The translations under genes were made by a program, and so were the position numbers. DNA of 64,000 bases from CAVZBW01 sp963778465. Its GTDB lineage: Bacteria > Actinomycetota > Acidimicrobiia > Acidimicrobiales > RAAP-2. The notes beneath the pieces are model-generated. The model saw nothing but the letters and a program-made list of their open reading frames with translations. It ran no database searches and was not told the DNA's origin. Where the stretch lies: contig CAVZUK010000003.1 in assembly GCA_963778465.1 (NCBI GenBank), positions 2,542,001 to 2,606,000 on the forward strand, in the 5' to 3' direction. Below are positions 19,154 through 27,808 of this stretch, in pieces. How positions within the stretch are numbered: position 1 is the first letter of the stretch; each line of letters begins with the position of its first letter.

Positions 19154-20175
19154 CCGATACTGCGGTTCCCGTTACGAGCCGGAAGGACTGGGCCTCGGAC
19201 CAGGAGGTCCGGTGGTGTCCCGGATGCGGGGACTACTCGATCCTGGCGGCCGTCCAGCTGCTGCTGCCCGACCTGGGCGTGCGCCGCGAAAACACGGTGT
19301 TCCTGTCGGGCATCGGGTGTGCCGCCCGGTTCCCCTACTACATGAACACCTACGGGCTGCACTCGATCCACGGTCGTGCGCCCGCCATCGCCACAGGGCT
19401 TTCCGTCACTCGGCCCGACCTCGACGTGTGGGTGGTCACCGGTGACGGGGACGCGCTGTCGATCGGGGGAAACCACCTGATCCACGCCCTGCGCCGCAAC
19501 GTGCGGATGACGGTCCTCATGTTCAACAACCAGATCTACGGTCTCACGAAGGGCCAGTACTCTCCCACCTCGGAGGTGGGCAAGGTGACCAAGTCCACCC
19601 CGTTCGGGGCGTTGGACTGGCCCTTCAACCCGCTCAGCCTGGCGATCGGGGCCGAGGCCTCGTTCGTGGCCCGGACCCACGACATGGACCGGAACCACAT
19701 GATGGAGACCTTCCGGCGGGCGCACGAGCACCCGGGCGCCTCTTTCGTGGAGGTGTACCAGAACTGCAACGTCTTCAACGACGGCGCCTTCAGCCAGATC
19801 ACGTCCCGGGACAGCCGCGCCTCCATGTTGATCCCCCTCCAGCACGGCGAGCCCATTCGCTTCGGGCCCGACGACGCGCCCCGCGGGGTCGTGCAACGCT
19901 CGGATGGTCGCCTGGAGATCGTGGACGTGACCGCGGACAACGAGGACACCGTGCTCGTGCACGACGAGCAGCGGGAGGACCCGAGCCTCGCCTTCGCCCT
20001 CTCGAGGATCTCCCGCGGTCCGTTCGAGCCGACGCCCATCGGCGTGTTCCGCGCCGTCGAGCGGCCCGAGTACGGGTCCGCGTTGACGGGACAGCTGGTC
20101 GACGCCCAGGAGCGGCGCGGGCAGGGGGACCTGGCGGCGTTGCTGCGCTCCAACTCCTCCTGGACCGTCGAGTAA
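19150..20175 (+). CDS. korB: 2-oxoglutarate:ferredoxin oxidoreductase, beta subunit
   Basis: A 341-residue thiamine-diphosphate subunit. WCPGCGDYSIL at about residues 24-34 supplies iron-sulfur cysteines, VVTGDGDALSIGGNH is the ThDP/Mg motif, and LMFNNQIYGLTKGQYSPTS is characteristic of the 2-oxoacid family. No extra ferredoxin domain is present, so electrons must pass to a separate ferredoxin. It is coupled to korA. The pair can replace 2-oxoglutarate dehydrogenase in the TCA cycle. Confidence 0.93.
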   Translation: MTDTAVPVTSRKDWASDQEVRWCPGCGDYSILAAVQLLLPDLGVRRENTVFLSGIGCAARFPYYMNTYGLHSIHGRAPAIATGLSVTRPDLDVWVVTGDGDALSIGGNHLIHALRRNVRMTVLMFNNQIYGLTKGQYSPTSEVGKVTKSTPFGALDWPFNPLSLAIGAEASFVARTHDMDRNHMMETFRRAHEHPGASFVEVYQNCNVFNDGAFSQITSRDSRASMLIPLQHGEPIRFGPDDAPRGVVQRSDGRLEIVDVTADNEDTVLVHDEQREDPSLAFALSRISRGPFEPTPIGVFRAVERPEYGSALTGQLVDAQERRGQGDLAALLRSNSSWTVE

Positions 20176-20273
20176 GGCAACCCGAGGTTGGCGCCCCGCC
20201 CCGCGGGCGCGTCCGTAAAGAGCCCGTCCGCCGCCCGAGGACCGAAGGCGGCGAGACGACGGAGGGCCTCGGA

Positions 20274-21533
20274 CTAGGGATCGAGCAGCCGGAAGACCAT
20301 TCCCGTCCGAGGTTTCGGGTGGAAATAGGTGGTCTTGGGGGGCATCCGGCGGTGATCCGTCGCCCAGCGGGCGATCTGCTCGACGCCGACCGGGCGCAGC
20401 ACGAGGGCCGCCTGGGACTCGCCGCTGCGGACTTGCTCGGCCGCCTCCTCGGCGTGGTGGGCAAATCCCACCTCGATGCCCTCGAGCTCGTCGAGCATCG
20501 GCTGCACGAGCGCCGGGTCCAGCAGCTCCTGCGACTCCTCCTGTCGCGGCGTCAGGAGCCAGCTCCCGTCGGGAAGGAGCAGCCCGAGGTTGCGTGAGAT
20601 CTCGAGGGCGCCCACGACGCCCTCCGAGAGCGGTCCGGCCCGCACCATGTTGAAGTGGGCTCGCGCCGCCTCCTGGATGGCCTCGGGCTTGTCGAGGCCT
20701 CTCAGGACCCGGTGGATCGCCCCGACTCGCAGCTGGGCGGGCGAGAGCTCCACGACGTACGCCATGATCGATCCGGCGCCGTCTGTGCCATCTGTGCCAT
20801 CTGTGCCATCTGTGCCATCTGTGCCATCTGTGCCATCTGTGCCATCTGTGCCATCCGCGCCCTCGCCATCCTCGCCGCGCTCCCTCGCCTCCTCGCTCCG
20901 GTAGTGGAGCGCGGTCTGGTAGCGGTGGTGGCCGTCGGCGACCACGAGGGGCGCGGACCCCACCGCGGCGGAGATACGAGCGCAGTCCTCGGGGTCGTCG
21001 ATCCGCCAGAGCTCGTGGAGGACGCCGTCGTCGTCCTCGGCCCGGGCGGTGGGGTTGCCGCTCGTGGGGAGCACTCCGGACAGGCCGCTACGGGTGGAGA
21101 GCAGCCAGATGGGCGAGAGGTTGGCCCGGGTGGCGCGCAGGAGGTGGAGGCGATCCCCCAGCGGCTTTGCAAGGGTCTCCTCGTGCGGCCGCACCTCGTC
21201 CGACTCGCCCTCCGGGAGGCGTAACGCACCCACGACGCCGGTCGTCATCGCCCCCTCCGGCGTGCGCATCCGGTAGACGTAGAGCGCAGGCTGGGGATCC
21301 CGCTGGAGGTGGCCCCTCCGCTGCCAGCTCTCGAGCAGCTCCGCGGCGTGCTCGTAGCGGTCGCGGCTGCCGGAGCTCTCGGGAAGCTCGACCAGGACCG
21401 CATTCTCGGGGTGGCGGTCGGCGAGCTCCTCGCGCTCGCGAGGCTCGATGACGTCGTACGGAGGGGCGATCACCTGGTCGAGGGGCACGGTGCGGTCGTA
21501 GCGGAGACCTCGAAAGGGTTCGAACTGGGGCAT
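20274..21533 (-). CDS. DUF1015 (COG4198) family protein with a TDG tandem repeat
   Basis: 419 residues from ATG 21533, chosen because MPQFEPFRGLRYD is the usual N-terminus of the family. Typical text includes VIAPPYDVI, LVVADGHHRYQTALHYR and a C-terminal MVFRLLDP. The family is widespread and poorly characterised; ParB-like serine-kinase activity has been proposed for relatives, which I do not assert here. Eight perfect 9-bp repeats at 20782-20853 encode (TDG)8 in an acidic loop after HYRSEEARERGED, a surface expansion not needed for the fold. The gene is divergent from pgsA. Confidence 0.8.
   Translation of the reverse strand: MPQFEPFRGLRYDRTVPLDQVIAPPYDVIEPREREELADRHPENAVLVELPESSGSRDRYEHAAELLESWQRRGHLQRDPQPALYVYRMRTPEGAMTTGVVGALRLPEGESDEVRPHEETLAKPLGDRLHLLRATRANLSPIWLLSTRSGLSGVLPTSGNPTARAEDDDGVLHELWRIDDPEDCARISAAVGSAPLVVADGHHRYQTALHYRSEEARERGEDGEGADGTDGTDGTDGTDGTDGTDGTDGTDGAGSIMAYVVELSPAQLRVGAIHRVLRGLDKPEAIQEAARAHFNMVRAGPLSEGVVGALEISRNLGLLLPDGSWLLTPRQEESQELLDPALVQPMLDELEGIEVGFAHHAEEAAEQVRSGESQAALVLRPVGVEQIARWATDHRRMPPKTTYFHPKPRTGMVFRLLDP
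20782..20853 (+). repeat. 9-bp tandem repeat, 8 copies, inside the DUF1015 gene
   Basis: TCTGTGCCA is repeated eight times without a mismatch. The unit is three codons, so copy-number change lengthens or shortens the protein without breaking frame. Confidence 0.97.
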
Positions 21534-21573
21534 TGGCCCAGCCTGGCACACGGTCCGGTCGCCGACGCCCTCA

Positions 21574-21579
21574 TAGAAT
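21574..21579 (+). promoter_or_regulatory. -10 box of pgsA, leaderless
   Basis: TAGAAT lies 7 nt before GTG 21587. Confidence 0.6.
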
Positions 21580-21586
21580 CCAGGGA

Positions 21587-22228
21587 GTGGGGACGTCGGA
21601 GCAATCGCGGATCCTCACGCTCCCCAACGCCATCACGGCGGTGCGCCTGTTGTGCATCCCGCTGTACCTGTGGCTCCTGTTCGGTGCCCACCGCCAGACC
21701 GCCGCGGCGATCCTGCTCGGAGCGCTGGGCGCGACCGACTGGGTCGACGGCTTCACGGCCCGCCGCCTCGGGCAGGTCTCGGACGTGGGCAAGGTCCTCG
21801 ACCCGCTGGCCGACCGCCTGCTCGTGGGCACGGCGGTGGCGTCGATCATGGTCGCCGGTGCCGTTCCGATCTGGTTCGGTGCCGCCACGTTGGGCCGCGA
21901 GGTGCTCGTGTCGGTGATGACACTGGTGCTCGCGGGACTGGGCGCAAAGCGGATCGACGTGTTGTGGATCGGCAAAGCGGGCACCTTCGCCTTGATGTTC
22001 GCGTACCCCGCGTTCCTGCTGAGCCACGGCTCTGCGAGCTGGCAGGTGCCGTTCCACTACTTTGCGTGGGTATCGGGGATGATCGGCCTGGTGCTGGCCT
22101 GGATCGCGGCAGTGGCCTACCTCGGCCCGGCACGCCAGGCACTGCGGCAGGGGCGGGAAGGTCGGGCGCACCGACCAGACGGCACCCGGGCCACGGGAAC
22201 GAGCACGATGCGGGAGGTTGAACGGTGA
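21587..22228 (+). CDS. pgsA: CDP-alcohol phosphatidyltransferase, probably phosphatidylglycerophosphate synthase
   Basis: A 213-residue membrane enzyme with about five to six hydrophobic segments. The full CDP-alcohol motif D-x2-DG-x2-AR-x8-G-x3-D-x3-D is visible from DWVDGFTARRLG to LDPLAD at about residues 50-75. It would make phosphatidylglycerol phosphate from CDP-diacylglycerol and glycerol 3-phosphate. Other family members use inositol phosphate or cardiolipin precursors, so the substrate is inferred. The start GTG 21587 is supported by the promoter. The stop overlaps the next start by 4 nt. Confidence 0.85.
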   Translation: MGTSEQSRILTLPNAITAVRLLCIPLYLWLLFGAHRQTAAAILLGALGATDWVDGFTARRLGQVSDVGKVLDPLADRLLVGTAVASIMVAGAVPIWFGAATLGREVLVSVMTLVLAGLGAKRIDVLWIGKAGTFALMFAYPAFLLSHGSASWQVPFHYFAWVSGMIGLVLAWIAAVAYLGPARQALRQGREGRAHRPDGTRATGTSTMREVER

Positions 22229-24711
22229 AGGCGGTCATCATGGCGGGGGGCGAGGGCACCCGACTCCGTCCCCTCACCTCCAATCAGCCCAAGCCCATGC
22301 TGCCGATGGCCAATCGGCCGATGATGGAGCACGTCGTGCGGCTCCTTCGCCAGCACGGGATCACTGACATCGTCGTCACCGTGGCCTTCATGGCGAGCGC
22401 GGTGCGCAACTACTTCGGCGACGGATCCGAGCTGGACGTCCGCATGGTGTACGCCACCGAGGAGACGCCCCTCGGCACCGCGGGATCCGTGAGAAACGCC
22501 ATGGAGGAGCTGGACGATCGGTTCCTCGTGATCTCGGGCGACGTCCTGACCGATCTGGACCTTCCCTCCGTCGTGGACTTCCACGAGAGCAAGTCGGCGC
22601 TCGCCACGCTGGCGCTGCACCGCGTCCCGAACCCGCTCGAGTTCGGCATCGTGATCGCGCGGGAGGACGGCTCCATCGATCGGTTCCTCGAAAAGCCCAC
22701 GTGGGGTCAGGTGTTCAGCGACACGATCAACACGGGCGTCTACGTCCTCGAGCCGGAGATCTTCGACTTCATCCCCGAGGGACGGCCCGTCGACTTCTCG
22801 AGCGAGGTGTTCCCGGCGGTCCTCGAGTCCGGGCGGCCCCTCTACGGCTACGTCGCCGAGGGCTACTGGGAGGACGTGGGCACCACCGAGGCCTACCTCC
22901 GGGCGCACCAGGACATCCTGGACAGCCGCGTCCAGGTCGAGATCGAGGGGTTCCCGCTGCGGCCGGGCGTGTGGCTGGGCCGGGGCGCCACCGTCGACCC
23001 GAGCGCCGTGGTGGACGGACCCGCCGTGATCGGCGACAACTGCTCCGTCGGCGCGGGCGTCGTCCTCGGCGAGTACACGGTCCTCGGCTCGAACGTGCGG
23101 GTAGCCGACGGCGCGGAGATCCGCCGCAGCGTGATCCTGAGCAATGGCTATTTGGGGGCAGGCTCGCGGGTCGAGGGTGCGGTGGTCGGCCGGTCGTGCG
23201 ATCTCCGTCAAGGGGTCCGATGCGAGCCCGAGTCGGTGCTCGGCGAGGGTTGTCTCGTGGGGGCGCACGCCCAGATCCGGCCTGGCGTCAAGATCTTCCC
23301 GCACAAGACGGTCGAGGCGGGCGCCATCGTCAACTCCTCCATCGTGTGGGAGTCCCGCGGTCCGAGATCGCTCTTCGGTCGCGACGGGGTGCGGGGCATC
23401 GCCAACGTCGATATCGGCGTCGAGCTCGCCGTGCGCCTTTCCATGGCCTGGGCTTCGACCCTCGACCGTGGCACGACGATCACCGTCTCGAGGGACACGA
23501 GCCGGACGGCGCGCGTCCTCAAGCGGGCCGTGATGGTCGGTTGCAATTCGGTCGGCGTGAACGTGGACGACCTGGAGGTGGCGACGGTCCCGGTGACGCG
23601 CCACGAGATCCGGGGCTCGGCGAGCCAGGGGGGCGTGACCGTGCGGCTGGTCGCGGGCGACCCACAGTCGGTGATCCTGCGGTTCTTCGACGACCAAGGG
23701 CTCGACCTGGGCGAGTCCGACCAACGCAAGATCGAGCGCCTCTACCACCGAGAGGAATTCCGTCGGGTCTCTGCGAGCGACATCGGGGACATCTCGTTCC
23801 CCGCGCGTGCCGTGGAGCACTACACGCTCGATCTGGTCGGCGCGGTGGACCTCTCCGAGGTCGGACGCGCCGGGTTCAAGATCGTGCTCGACCTCTCCTA
23901 CGGCGCGGCCAGCTTCGTGATGCCCAACGTCTTGGCCAAGTTGCGGGCCGACGTCTTGATGGTCAACCCCTATGCGCACACGCCCGGAATGATGTCGGTG
24001 GAGCGCTCGGCCAGCGCGGCCAGGGTCGCGGAGCTCGTGCGGGCCTCGGGCGCGCAGTTCGGCGCGGTGATCGACCCCGATGGCGAGCACCTCACCATCG
24101 TCGACGACGAGGGGACGGTCCTCGACAACAACCAGGCGCTGCTCGCGCTCTTGCACCTCGTGACCGAGACCGTGGACTCGCCGTCCGTGGCCTTGCCGGT
24201 AGGGGTGAGCCGGATCGCCGACAGCATCACCTCCCAGGCGGGGGGCAGGGTGATCGCCACCAAGGTGTCCTCTGCGCACCTGATGGAGGTGGCCGCCTCC
24301 GGTGACGTGGCGTTCGCCGCGGACCAGACCGGCGGCTTCATCGTCCCGAGCTTCCTCCCGGCCTTCGATGCCGTCGCCACGATGGTCTACCTGGTCTCCC
24401 TCCTGGCCAGGACCGGCCAGACGCTGTCGAAGGTGGTGCGGTCGATCCCCCAGGTGCACATCGCCCACACGACGGTGGTCACTCCGTGGGAGCAGAAGGG
24501 CCACCTCATGCGGGCCTTGGTGGAGCAGCTCGGGGACCGCGAGGTGGTCCTGGTGGACGGCGTCAAGATCCTCGAGGACGATGGCTGGGCTCTCGTGCTC
24601 CCCGATCCCGAGGAGCCCGTGACCCACGTCTGGGCCGAAGGGCCGAGCGAAGCGGCCGCCGGCTCGCGCACCCAGCAGCACGCGGTGCGGCTCCGCCAGC
24701 TGCTCCGCTAG
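22225..24711 (+). CDS. Mannose-1-phosphate guanylyltransferase / phosphomannomutase-like fusion
   Basis: 828 residues in three parts. Residues 1 to about 235 are a nucleotidyltransferase (MAGGEGTRLRPLT, EKPTWGQVFSDTINTGVYV). Residues about 250-370 are a left-handed beta-helix of hexapeptide repeats. Residues about 380-820 are a phosphohexomutase fold (SLFGRDGVRGIANVDIG). In the mutase part the phosphoserine loop TASHNP is replaced by GSASQGG, and the metal loop DGDADR by DPDGEHL, so mutase activity is doubtful. The family is known from Actinobacteria and Cyanobacteria. Its likely role is supplying GDP-mannose for glycans or lipids. It is coupled to pgsA (ATGA-type overlap). Confidence 0.85.
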   Translation: MKAVIMAGGEGTRLRPLTSNQPKPMLPMANRPMMEHVVRLLRQHGITDIVVTVAFMASAVRNYFGDGSELDVRMVYATEETPLGTAGSVRNAMEELDDRFLVISGDVLTDLDLPSVVDFHESKSALATLALHRVPNPLEFGIVIAREDGSIDRFLEKPTWGQVFSDTINTGVYVLEPEIFDFIPEGRPVDFSSEVFPAVLESGRPLYGYVAEGYWEDVGTTEAYLRAHQDILDSRVQVEIEGFPLRPGVWLGRGATVDPSAVVDGPAVIGDNCSVGAGVVLGEYTVLGSNVRVADGAEIRRSVILSNGYLGAGSRVEGAVVGRSCDLRQGVRCEPESVLGEGCLVGAHAQIRPGVKIFPHKTVEAGAIVNSSIVWESRGPRSLFGRDGVRGIANVDIGVELAVRLSMAWASTLDRGTTITVSRDTSRTARVLKRAVMVGCNSVGVNVDDLEVATVPVTRHEIRGSASQGGVTVRLVAGDPQSVILRFFDDQGLDLGESDQRKIERLYHREEFRRVSASDIGDISFPARAVEHYTLDLVGAVDLSEVGRAGFKIVLDLSYGAASFVMPNVLAKLRADVLMVNPYAHTPGMMSVERSASAARVAELVRASGAQFGAVIDPDGEHLTIVDDEGTVLDNNQALLALLHLVTETVDSPSVALPVGVSRIADSITSQAGGRVIATKVSSAHLMEVAASGDVAFAADQTGGFIVPSFLPAFDAVATMVYLVSLLARTGQTLSKVVRSIPQVHIAHTTVVTPWEQKGHLMRALVEQLGDREVVLVDGVKILEDDGWALVLPDPEEPVTHVWAEGPSEAAAGSRTQQHAVRLRQLLR

Positions 24712-24785
24712 GCGAGGGCTAGGAGCCCCGCGGCGAGGGATCTCAGCTGGGCGCCAAGCGTTTCGGCCCGGCGGCCCGGGTCCGA

Positions 24786-24791
24786 TAGGGT
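24786..24791 (+). promoter_or_regulatory. -10 box of gcvH, leaderless
   Basis: TAGGGT lies 7 nt before GTG 24799. Confidence 0.55.
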
Positions 24792-24798
24792 CCACTCC

Positions 24799-25179
24799 GT
24801 GCAGGTGCCCGGCGATCTCCTCTACTCGAACGACCACGAATGGGCGAGGCGCGAAGAGGGTCGGATCCGCGTCGGCATCACTGACTATGCGCAGGACGCA
24901 CTCGGCGACGTCGTCTTCGTCCAGCTCCCCTCGGTCGGCGCGACGCTCGGCGGCGGGGGAGTCCTCGGCGAGGTGGAGTCGACCAAGTCCGTCTCGGAGA
25001 TCTACGCCCCCGTTGCCGGCACGGTGGTCGAGGTGAACGAGACCCTGGGCGACACGCCCGAGCTCCTCAACCAGGACCCCTACGGCGAGGGCTGGATCTG
25101 CGAGCTGGAGGTCTCCGATCCCGGGGAGTTGGGCTCGCTGCTCGACGCCGAGGGCTACCGGTCCCTCACCGAATCCTGA
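24799..25179 (+). CDS. gcvH: Glycine cleavage system H protein
   Basis: A 126-residue lipoyl carrier that shuttles the aminomethyl group between the P, T and L proteins. GEVESTKSVSEIYAPVAGTV at about residues 54-73 contains the lipoylated lysine in the normal ESTKS setting. The partners gcvT, gcvPA and gcvPB lie 15 kb downstream, while this gene keeps company with garA, merR and bfn, as in mycobacteria (Rv1826-Rv1829). GTG 24799 is supported by the -10 box and by family length. Confidence 0.95.
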   Translation: MQVPGDLLYSNDHEWARREEGRIRVGITDYAQDALGDVVFVQLPSVGATLGGGGVLGEVESTKSVSEIYAPVAGTVVEVNETLGDTPELLNQDPYGEGWICELEVSDPGELGSLLDAEGYRSLTES

Positions 25180-25244
25180 CCCGCTCCCACCGGCGCTGGT
25201 GGCGGGCTTGCGCCGACTCAGGGGAACGGGGCGGAGGGACCGAC

Positions 25245-25250
25245 TACCGT
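25245..25250 (+). promoter_or_regulatory. -10 box of the FHA gene, leaderless
   Basis: TACCGT lies 7 nt before GTG 25258 and decides between three in-frame GTG codons. Confidence 0.5.
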
Positions 25251-25257
25251 GGTGGGT

Positions 25258-25734
25258 GTGTTCTGCCACAACTGCGGGCACCGGAACCCTCCGGAGGTGA
25301 ACTTCTGCTCGTCGTGCGGCGCCGTCCTGCCCGTGCACCAGAGCGAGACGACCGTGCGCCTGCAGCCGGTGGAGCCGCAGGGCGAGCCGCCGGACGACGA
25401 TGCGTCGGTGTCGCTCGTCGAGGTACCTCGGGGGCCCGGCGTGCTCGCGGTGAAGCGTGGCCCCAACGTGGGGGCGCGCTACAACCTCGACGCCAGGGTC
25501 ACGTTGGCGGGGCGCCATCCGGAGAGCACGATCTTCCTCGACGACATCACGGTGTCGAGGCGCCACGCGGAGCTGCGTCGCGGGGAGGACGGCAAGGTCG
25601 TCGTGCGGGACCTCGGATCGCTCAATGGCACCTACGTCAACCGCGAGCGGATCGAAGACGCGGTCCTTTCCGCGGGCGACGAGGTCCAGATCGGCAAGTT
25701 CAAGCTCGTGTACCTGGTGGCCGAGGACCAATGA
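25258..25734 (+). CDS. garA: Zinc-ribbon and FHA domain protein, GarA/OdhI-like
   Basis: 158 residues. A zinc ribbon lies at the very N-terminus (CHNCGHRN...CSSCGAVLP, residues 3-24). An FHA domain occupies about 60-150, with the phosphothreonine-binding pattern GRHPESTIFLDDITVSRRHA and GSLNGTYVNRERI. GarA/OdhI binds and inhibits 2-oxoglutarate dehydrogenase and activates glutamate synthase, and is switched off by PknG phosphorylation in an N-terminal ETTVRL motif; here SETTVRLQP at about residues 26-34 matches it well. The zinc ribbon is an addition to mycobacterial GarA. The position after gcvH supports the call. Confidence 0.85.
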   Translation: MFCHNCGHRNPPEVNFCSSCGAVLPVHQSETTVRLQPVEPQGEPPDDDASVSLVEVPRGPGVLAVKRGPNVGARYNLDARVTLAGRHPESTIFLDDITVSRRHAELRRGEDGKVVVRDLGSLNGTYVNRERIEDAVLSAGDEVQIGKFKLVYLVAEDQ

Positions 25735-25744
25735 GCTTGCCGGC

Positions 25745-27067
25745 ATGAACACGCGCGCCTACCTGTCCATCGGCGACGTGCTCACGTTGTTGCGTCAGGA
25801 GTTCCCGGACGTGACCATCTCGAAGATCCGGTTCCTCGAGAGCCAGGGCCTCGTCAACCCCGAGAGATCGCCGTCGGGCTACCGCAAGTTCTACGAGCAC
25901 GACGTGGCACGGCTCCGCTGGGTGCTGCGCCAGCAGCGCGAGCACTTCCTGCCGCTCAAGGTCATCCGGGACCGCCTGGAGCACGAGGGGGACAAGGTCC
26001 TCGACGACCCGCAGCAGGTCTCCGCACGGGACGACCTGGTGGCCGTCGGCGCCGAGGTGCCCAACGCCGAGGCGCTGCGGGCCGACTCGACGCGCTCGGA
26101 ATCCGGGCACCCCGCCGAGTCCCCGAGGCCCGAGCCGATGGCCACGGTCCGAGCCCTCCCGACGGGCGGATCGGCCCGCTCGCAGGGCGGCGACGCCTTT
26201 CCCCGGGCCCTCCGGCGGCCCAGCGAGCCGTCGATCATGCGTGGTCCGGGAGCTACGGGTCACGGAGAGCCGAGCCTGGAGCACCACCCGGCCCACCCGA
26301 GGAGCGCAGGGCTCGGCCTTGCTCCGGAGCGGGCGGGCGAGGATCCCGTCCCGCAGCTCGATCACGGGGCGACCCAGCACCAGCTCGGCCGGGGGATGGA
26401 CGAGGGCTCCGGCGTGACGGCTTCGCTCGGAGGCCCGACGGTCGGAGGAGGGTGGCACTCTTCGCCCGCGGGAGGGGGAGGGGAGCCCGTTCCTCCCGGC
26501 CCGACCGCATCATCCGGCCCGTCCACACCGACAGGGCAGGCGGATGCACCGGGCAGCCGTGGCGGGGCGGTTGGCGAAGTGGCCCCGGGCACGGCCGCGG
26601 CGTCCGGCGTGGGTTCGCCGGCCGGAGGCGGTCCCCACGTGCCCCACGAGGCGTCGCCGGGACCGCTCTCGGCCCGGGTGGTCACCGGGGCGAGCTTCAC
26701 CGCCGACGAGCTCTGCAGCGCCGGGGGGGTCTCCCCGGAGGTCCTCGGCTCGCTGGAACGCTTCGGGTTGGTGGCGCCACTCGTGGTCGCCGGTGTCCCG
26801 TACTACGACGAGGACGCCCTGACCATCACCAGGCTGGCCGCCGAGCTCGCCGAGTACGGGGTCGAGCCGCGGCACCTCACGCTCTACCGAAACGCGGTCG
26901 ACCGAGAGGTGGGCCTCGTCGAGCAGATCATCACGCCCTTGTTGCGGCAGCGCAATCCCGAGGCACGGCAGCGGGCCGTGGAGGCCAGCGCCAACCTCAC
27001 GCGACTGGGGGAGAGCCTGCGCAGCGCGCTGCTCCGACGCGAGTTGCGTCGCCAGCTCGGGACCTGA
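25745..27067 (+). CDS. MerR-family regulator, Rv1828-like, with a very long linker
   Basis: 440 residues. The N-terminal MerR winged helix (LSIGDVLTLLRQEFPDVTISKIRFLE, residues 7-32, then SGYRKFYEHDVARL) is followed by a Pro/Gly/Ser/His-rich disordered segment at about 95-315. A second helical lobe at about 320-440 (FTADELCSAGGVSPEVLGSLERFGLV) looks like a degenerate HTH plus an effector or dimer domain. Rv1828 of M. tuberculosis has the same two lobes in about 247 residues, so the linker is the oddity. It starts at ATG 25745, 10 nt after the FHA gene stop, and is probably cotranscribed with it. Confidence 0.85.
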   Translation: MNTRAYLSIGDVLTLLRQEFPDVTISKIRFLESQGLVNPERSPSGYRKFYEHDVARLRWVLRQQREHFLPLKVIRDRLEHEGDKVLDDPQQVSARDDLVAVGAEVPNAEALRADSTRSESGHPAESPRPEPMATVRALPTGGSARSQGGDAFPRALRRPSEPSIMRGPGATGHGEPSLEHHPAHPRSAGLGLAPERAGEDPVPQLDHGATQHQLGRGMDEGSGVTASLGGPTVGGGWHSSPAGGGGEPVPPGPTASSGPSTPTGQADAPGSRGGAVGEVAPGTAAASGVGSPAGGGPHVPHEASPGPLSARVVTGASFTADELCSAGGVSPEVLGSLERFGLVAPLVVAGVPYYDEDALTITRLAAELAEYGVEPRHLTLYRNAVDREVGLVEQIITPLLRQRNPEARQRAVEASANLTRLGESLRSALLRRELRRQLGT

Positions 27068-27218
27068 CAGAGCCCGAGCGGTCACCTCGGATCCGTCCGG
27101 CGGCGGATGGCGGGGTGCGGGCCGCCGCGTCGTCGGGACGGCGTCGCTACCTCGGCAATTGCATGAACATCGTGTTGTCAGGGGTTCGGAACGCGGGCAC
27201 ACGGGGAGTGGACGGCGC

Positions 27219-27224
27219 TACATT
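27219..27224 (+). promoter_or_regulatory. -10 box of the bifunctional nuclease gene, leaderless
   Basis: TACATT lies 6 nt before ATG 27231. Confidence 0.6.
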
Positions 27225-27230
27225 GCAGCC

Positions 27231-27743
27231 ATGGTCGAAGTTCGGCTGCGGGCTGTCCGTGTGGACCTCCAGTCGCACACGCCCGTGCTCCTTTTGCAGG
27301 AGATCGAGGGTGAGGGTCGGACGCTGCCGATCTTCATCGGAACGCCCGAGGCCACGGCGATCGCCTATGCCCTCCAGGGTGTCAACCCACCGCGACCCAT
27401 GACGCATGACCTGATTCGCGATCTGCTCGAGGAGCTCGACATCACCGTCGAGCGCGTGGTGATCACCGAGCTGCGCGCCGCGACCTACTACGCCGAGGTG
27501 CACCTGCGCCGCAGCGACACGCGCGCCATGGTCTCGAGCCGTCCCTCCGATGCCGTCGCCGTCGCCGTGCGCACCAAGAGTCCGCTCTTCGTTGCGGACG
27601 ACCTGATGGATAGTGAGGGGATCCTCCTCGCCATCGACGGTCTCGAGGGAGGCGCCATCGACGAGGAGAGCTCAGACGAGCTCGTCGGTCAGTTCCGGCA
27701 GTTCCTCGATTCGGTCAAGCCGGAGGACTTCGGCTCTCAGTAG
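27231..27743 (+). CDS. Bifunctional nuclease family protein (DUF151)
   Basis: 170 residues with the BFN/DUF151 pattern: PVLLLQEIEGEGRTLPIFIG, EATAIAYALQG, RPMTHDLI, and SSRPSDAVAVAVR. The plant founder has DNase and RNase activity; the bacterial role is not established. It follows the MerR gene as in the Rv1828-Rv1829 pair but has its own leaderless promoter after a 163-bp gap. An acidic C-terminal tail (DEESSDELV) is typical of the family. Confidence 0.88.
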   Translation: MVEVRLRAVRVDLQSHTPVLLLQEIEGEGRTLPIFIGTPEATAIAYALQGVNPPRPMTHDLIRDLLEELDITVERVVITELRAATYYAEVHLRRSDTRAMVSSRPSDAVAVAVRTKSPLFVADDLMDSEGILLAIDGLEGGAIDEESSDELVGQFRQFLDSVKPEDFGSQ

Positions 27744-27808
27744 GCCTCGGGTCCGCGGCCTGCGGCCCGGCGTTCGAGTGCCCGGCGATCCCCGACCGTG
27801 GTTGGGGG

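Noticed and set aside
20782..20853. CRISPR array
   Set aside because: The 9-bp units are contiguous, without spacers, and are coding.
22117..25752. A minus-strand open frame of more than 1200 codons
   Set aside because: It is a shadow of the GMPP/PMM, gcvH and FHA genes, caused by high GC at third positions. Its translation is His/Arg/Asp-rich and matches no family.
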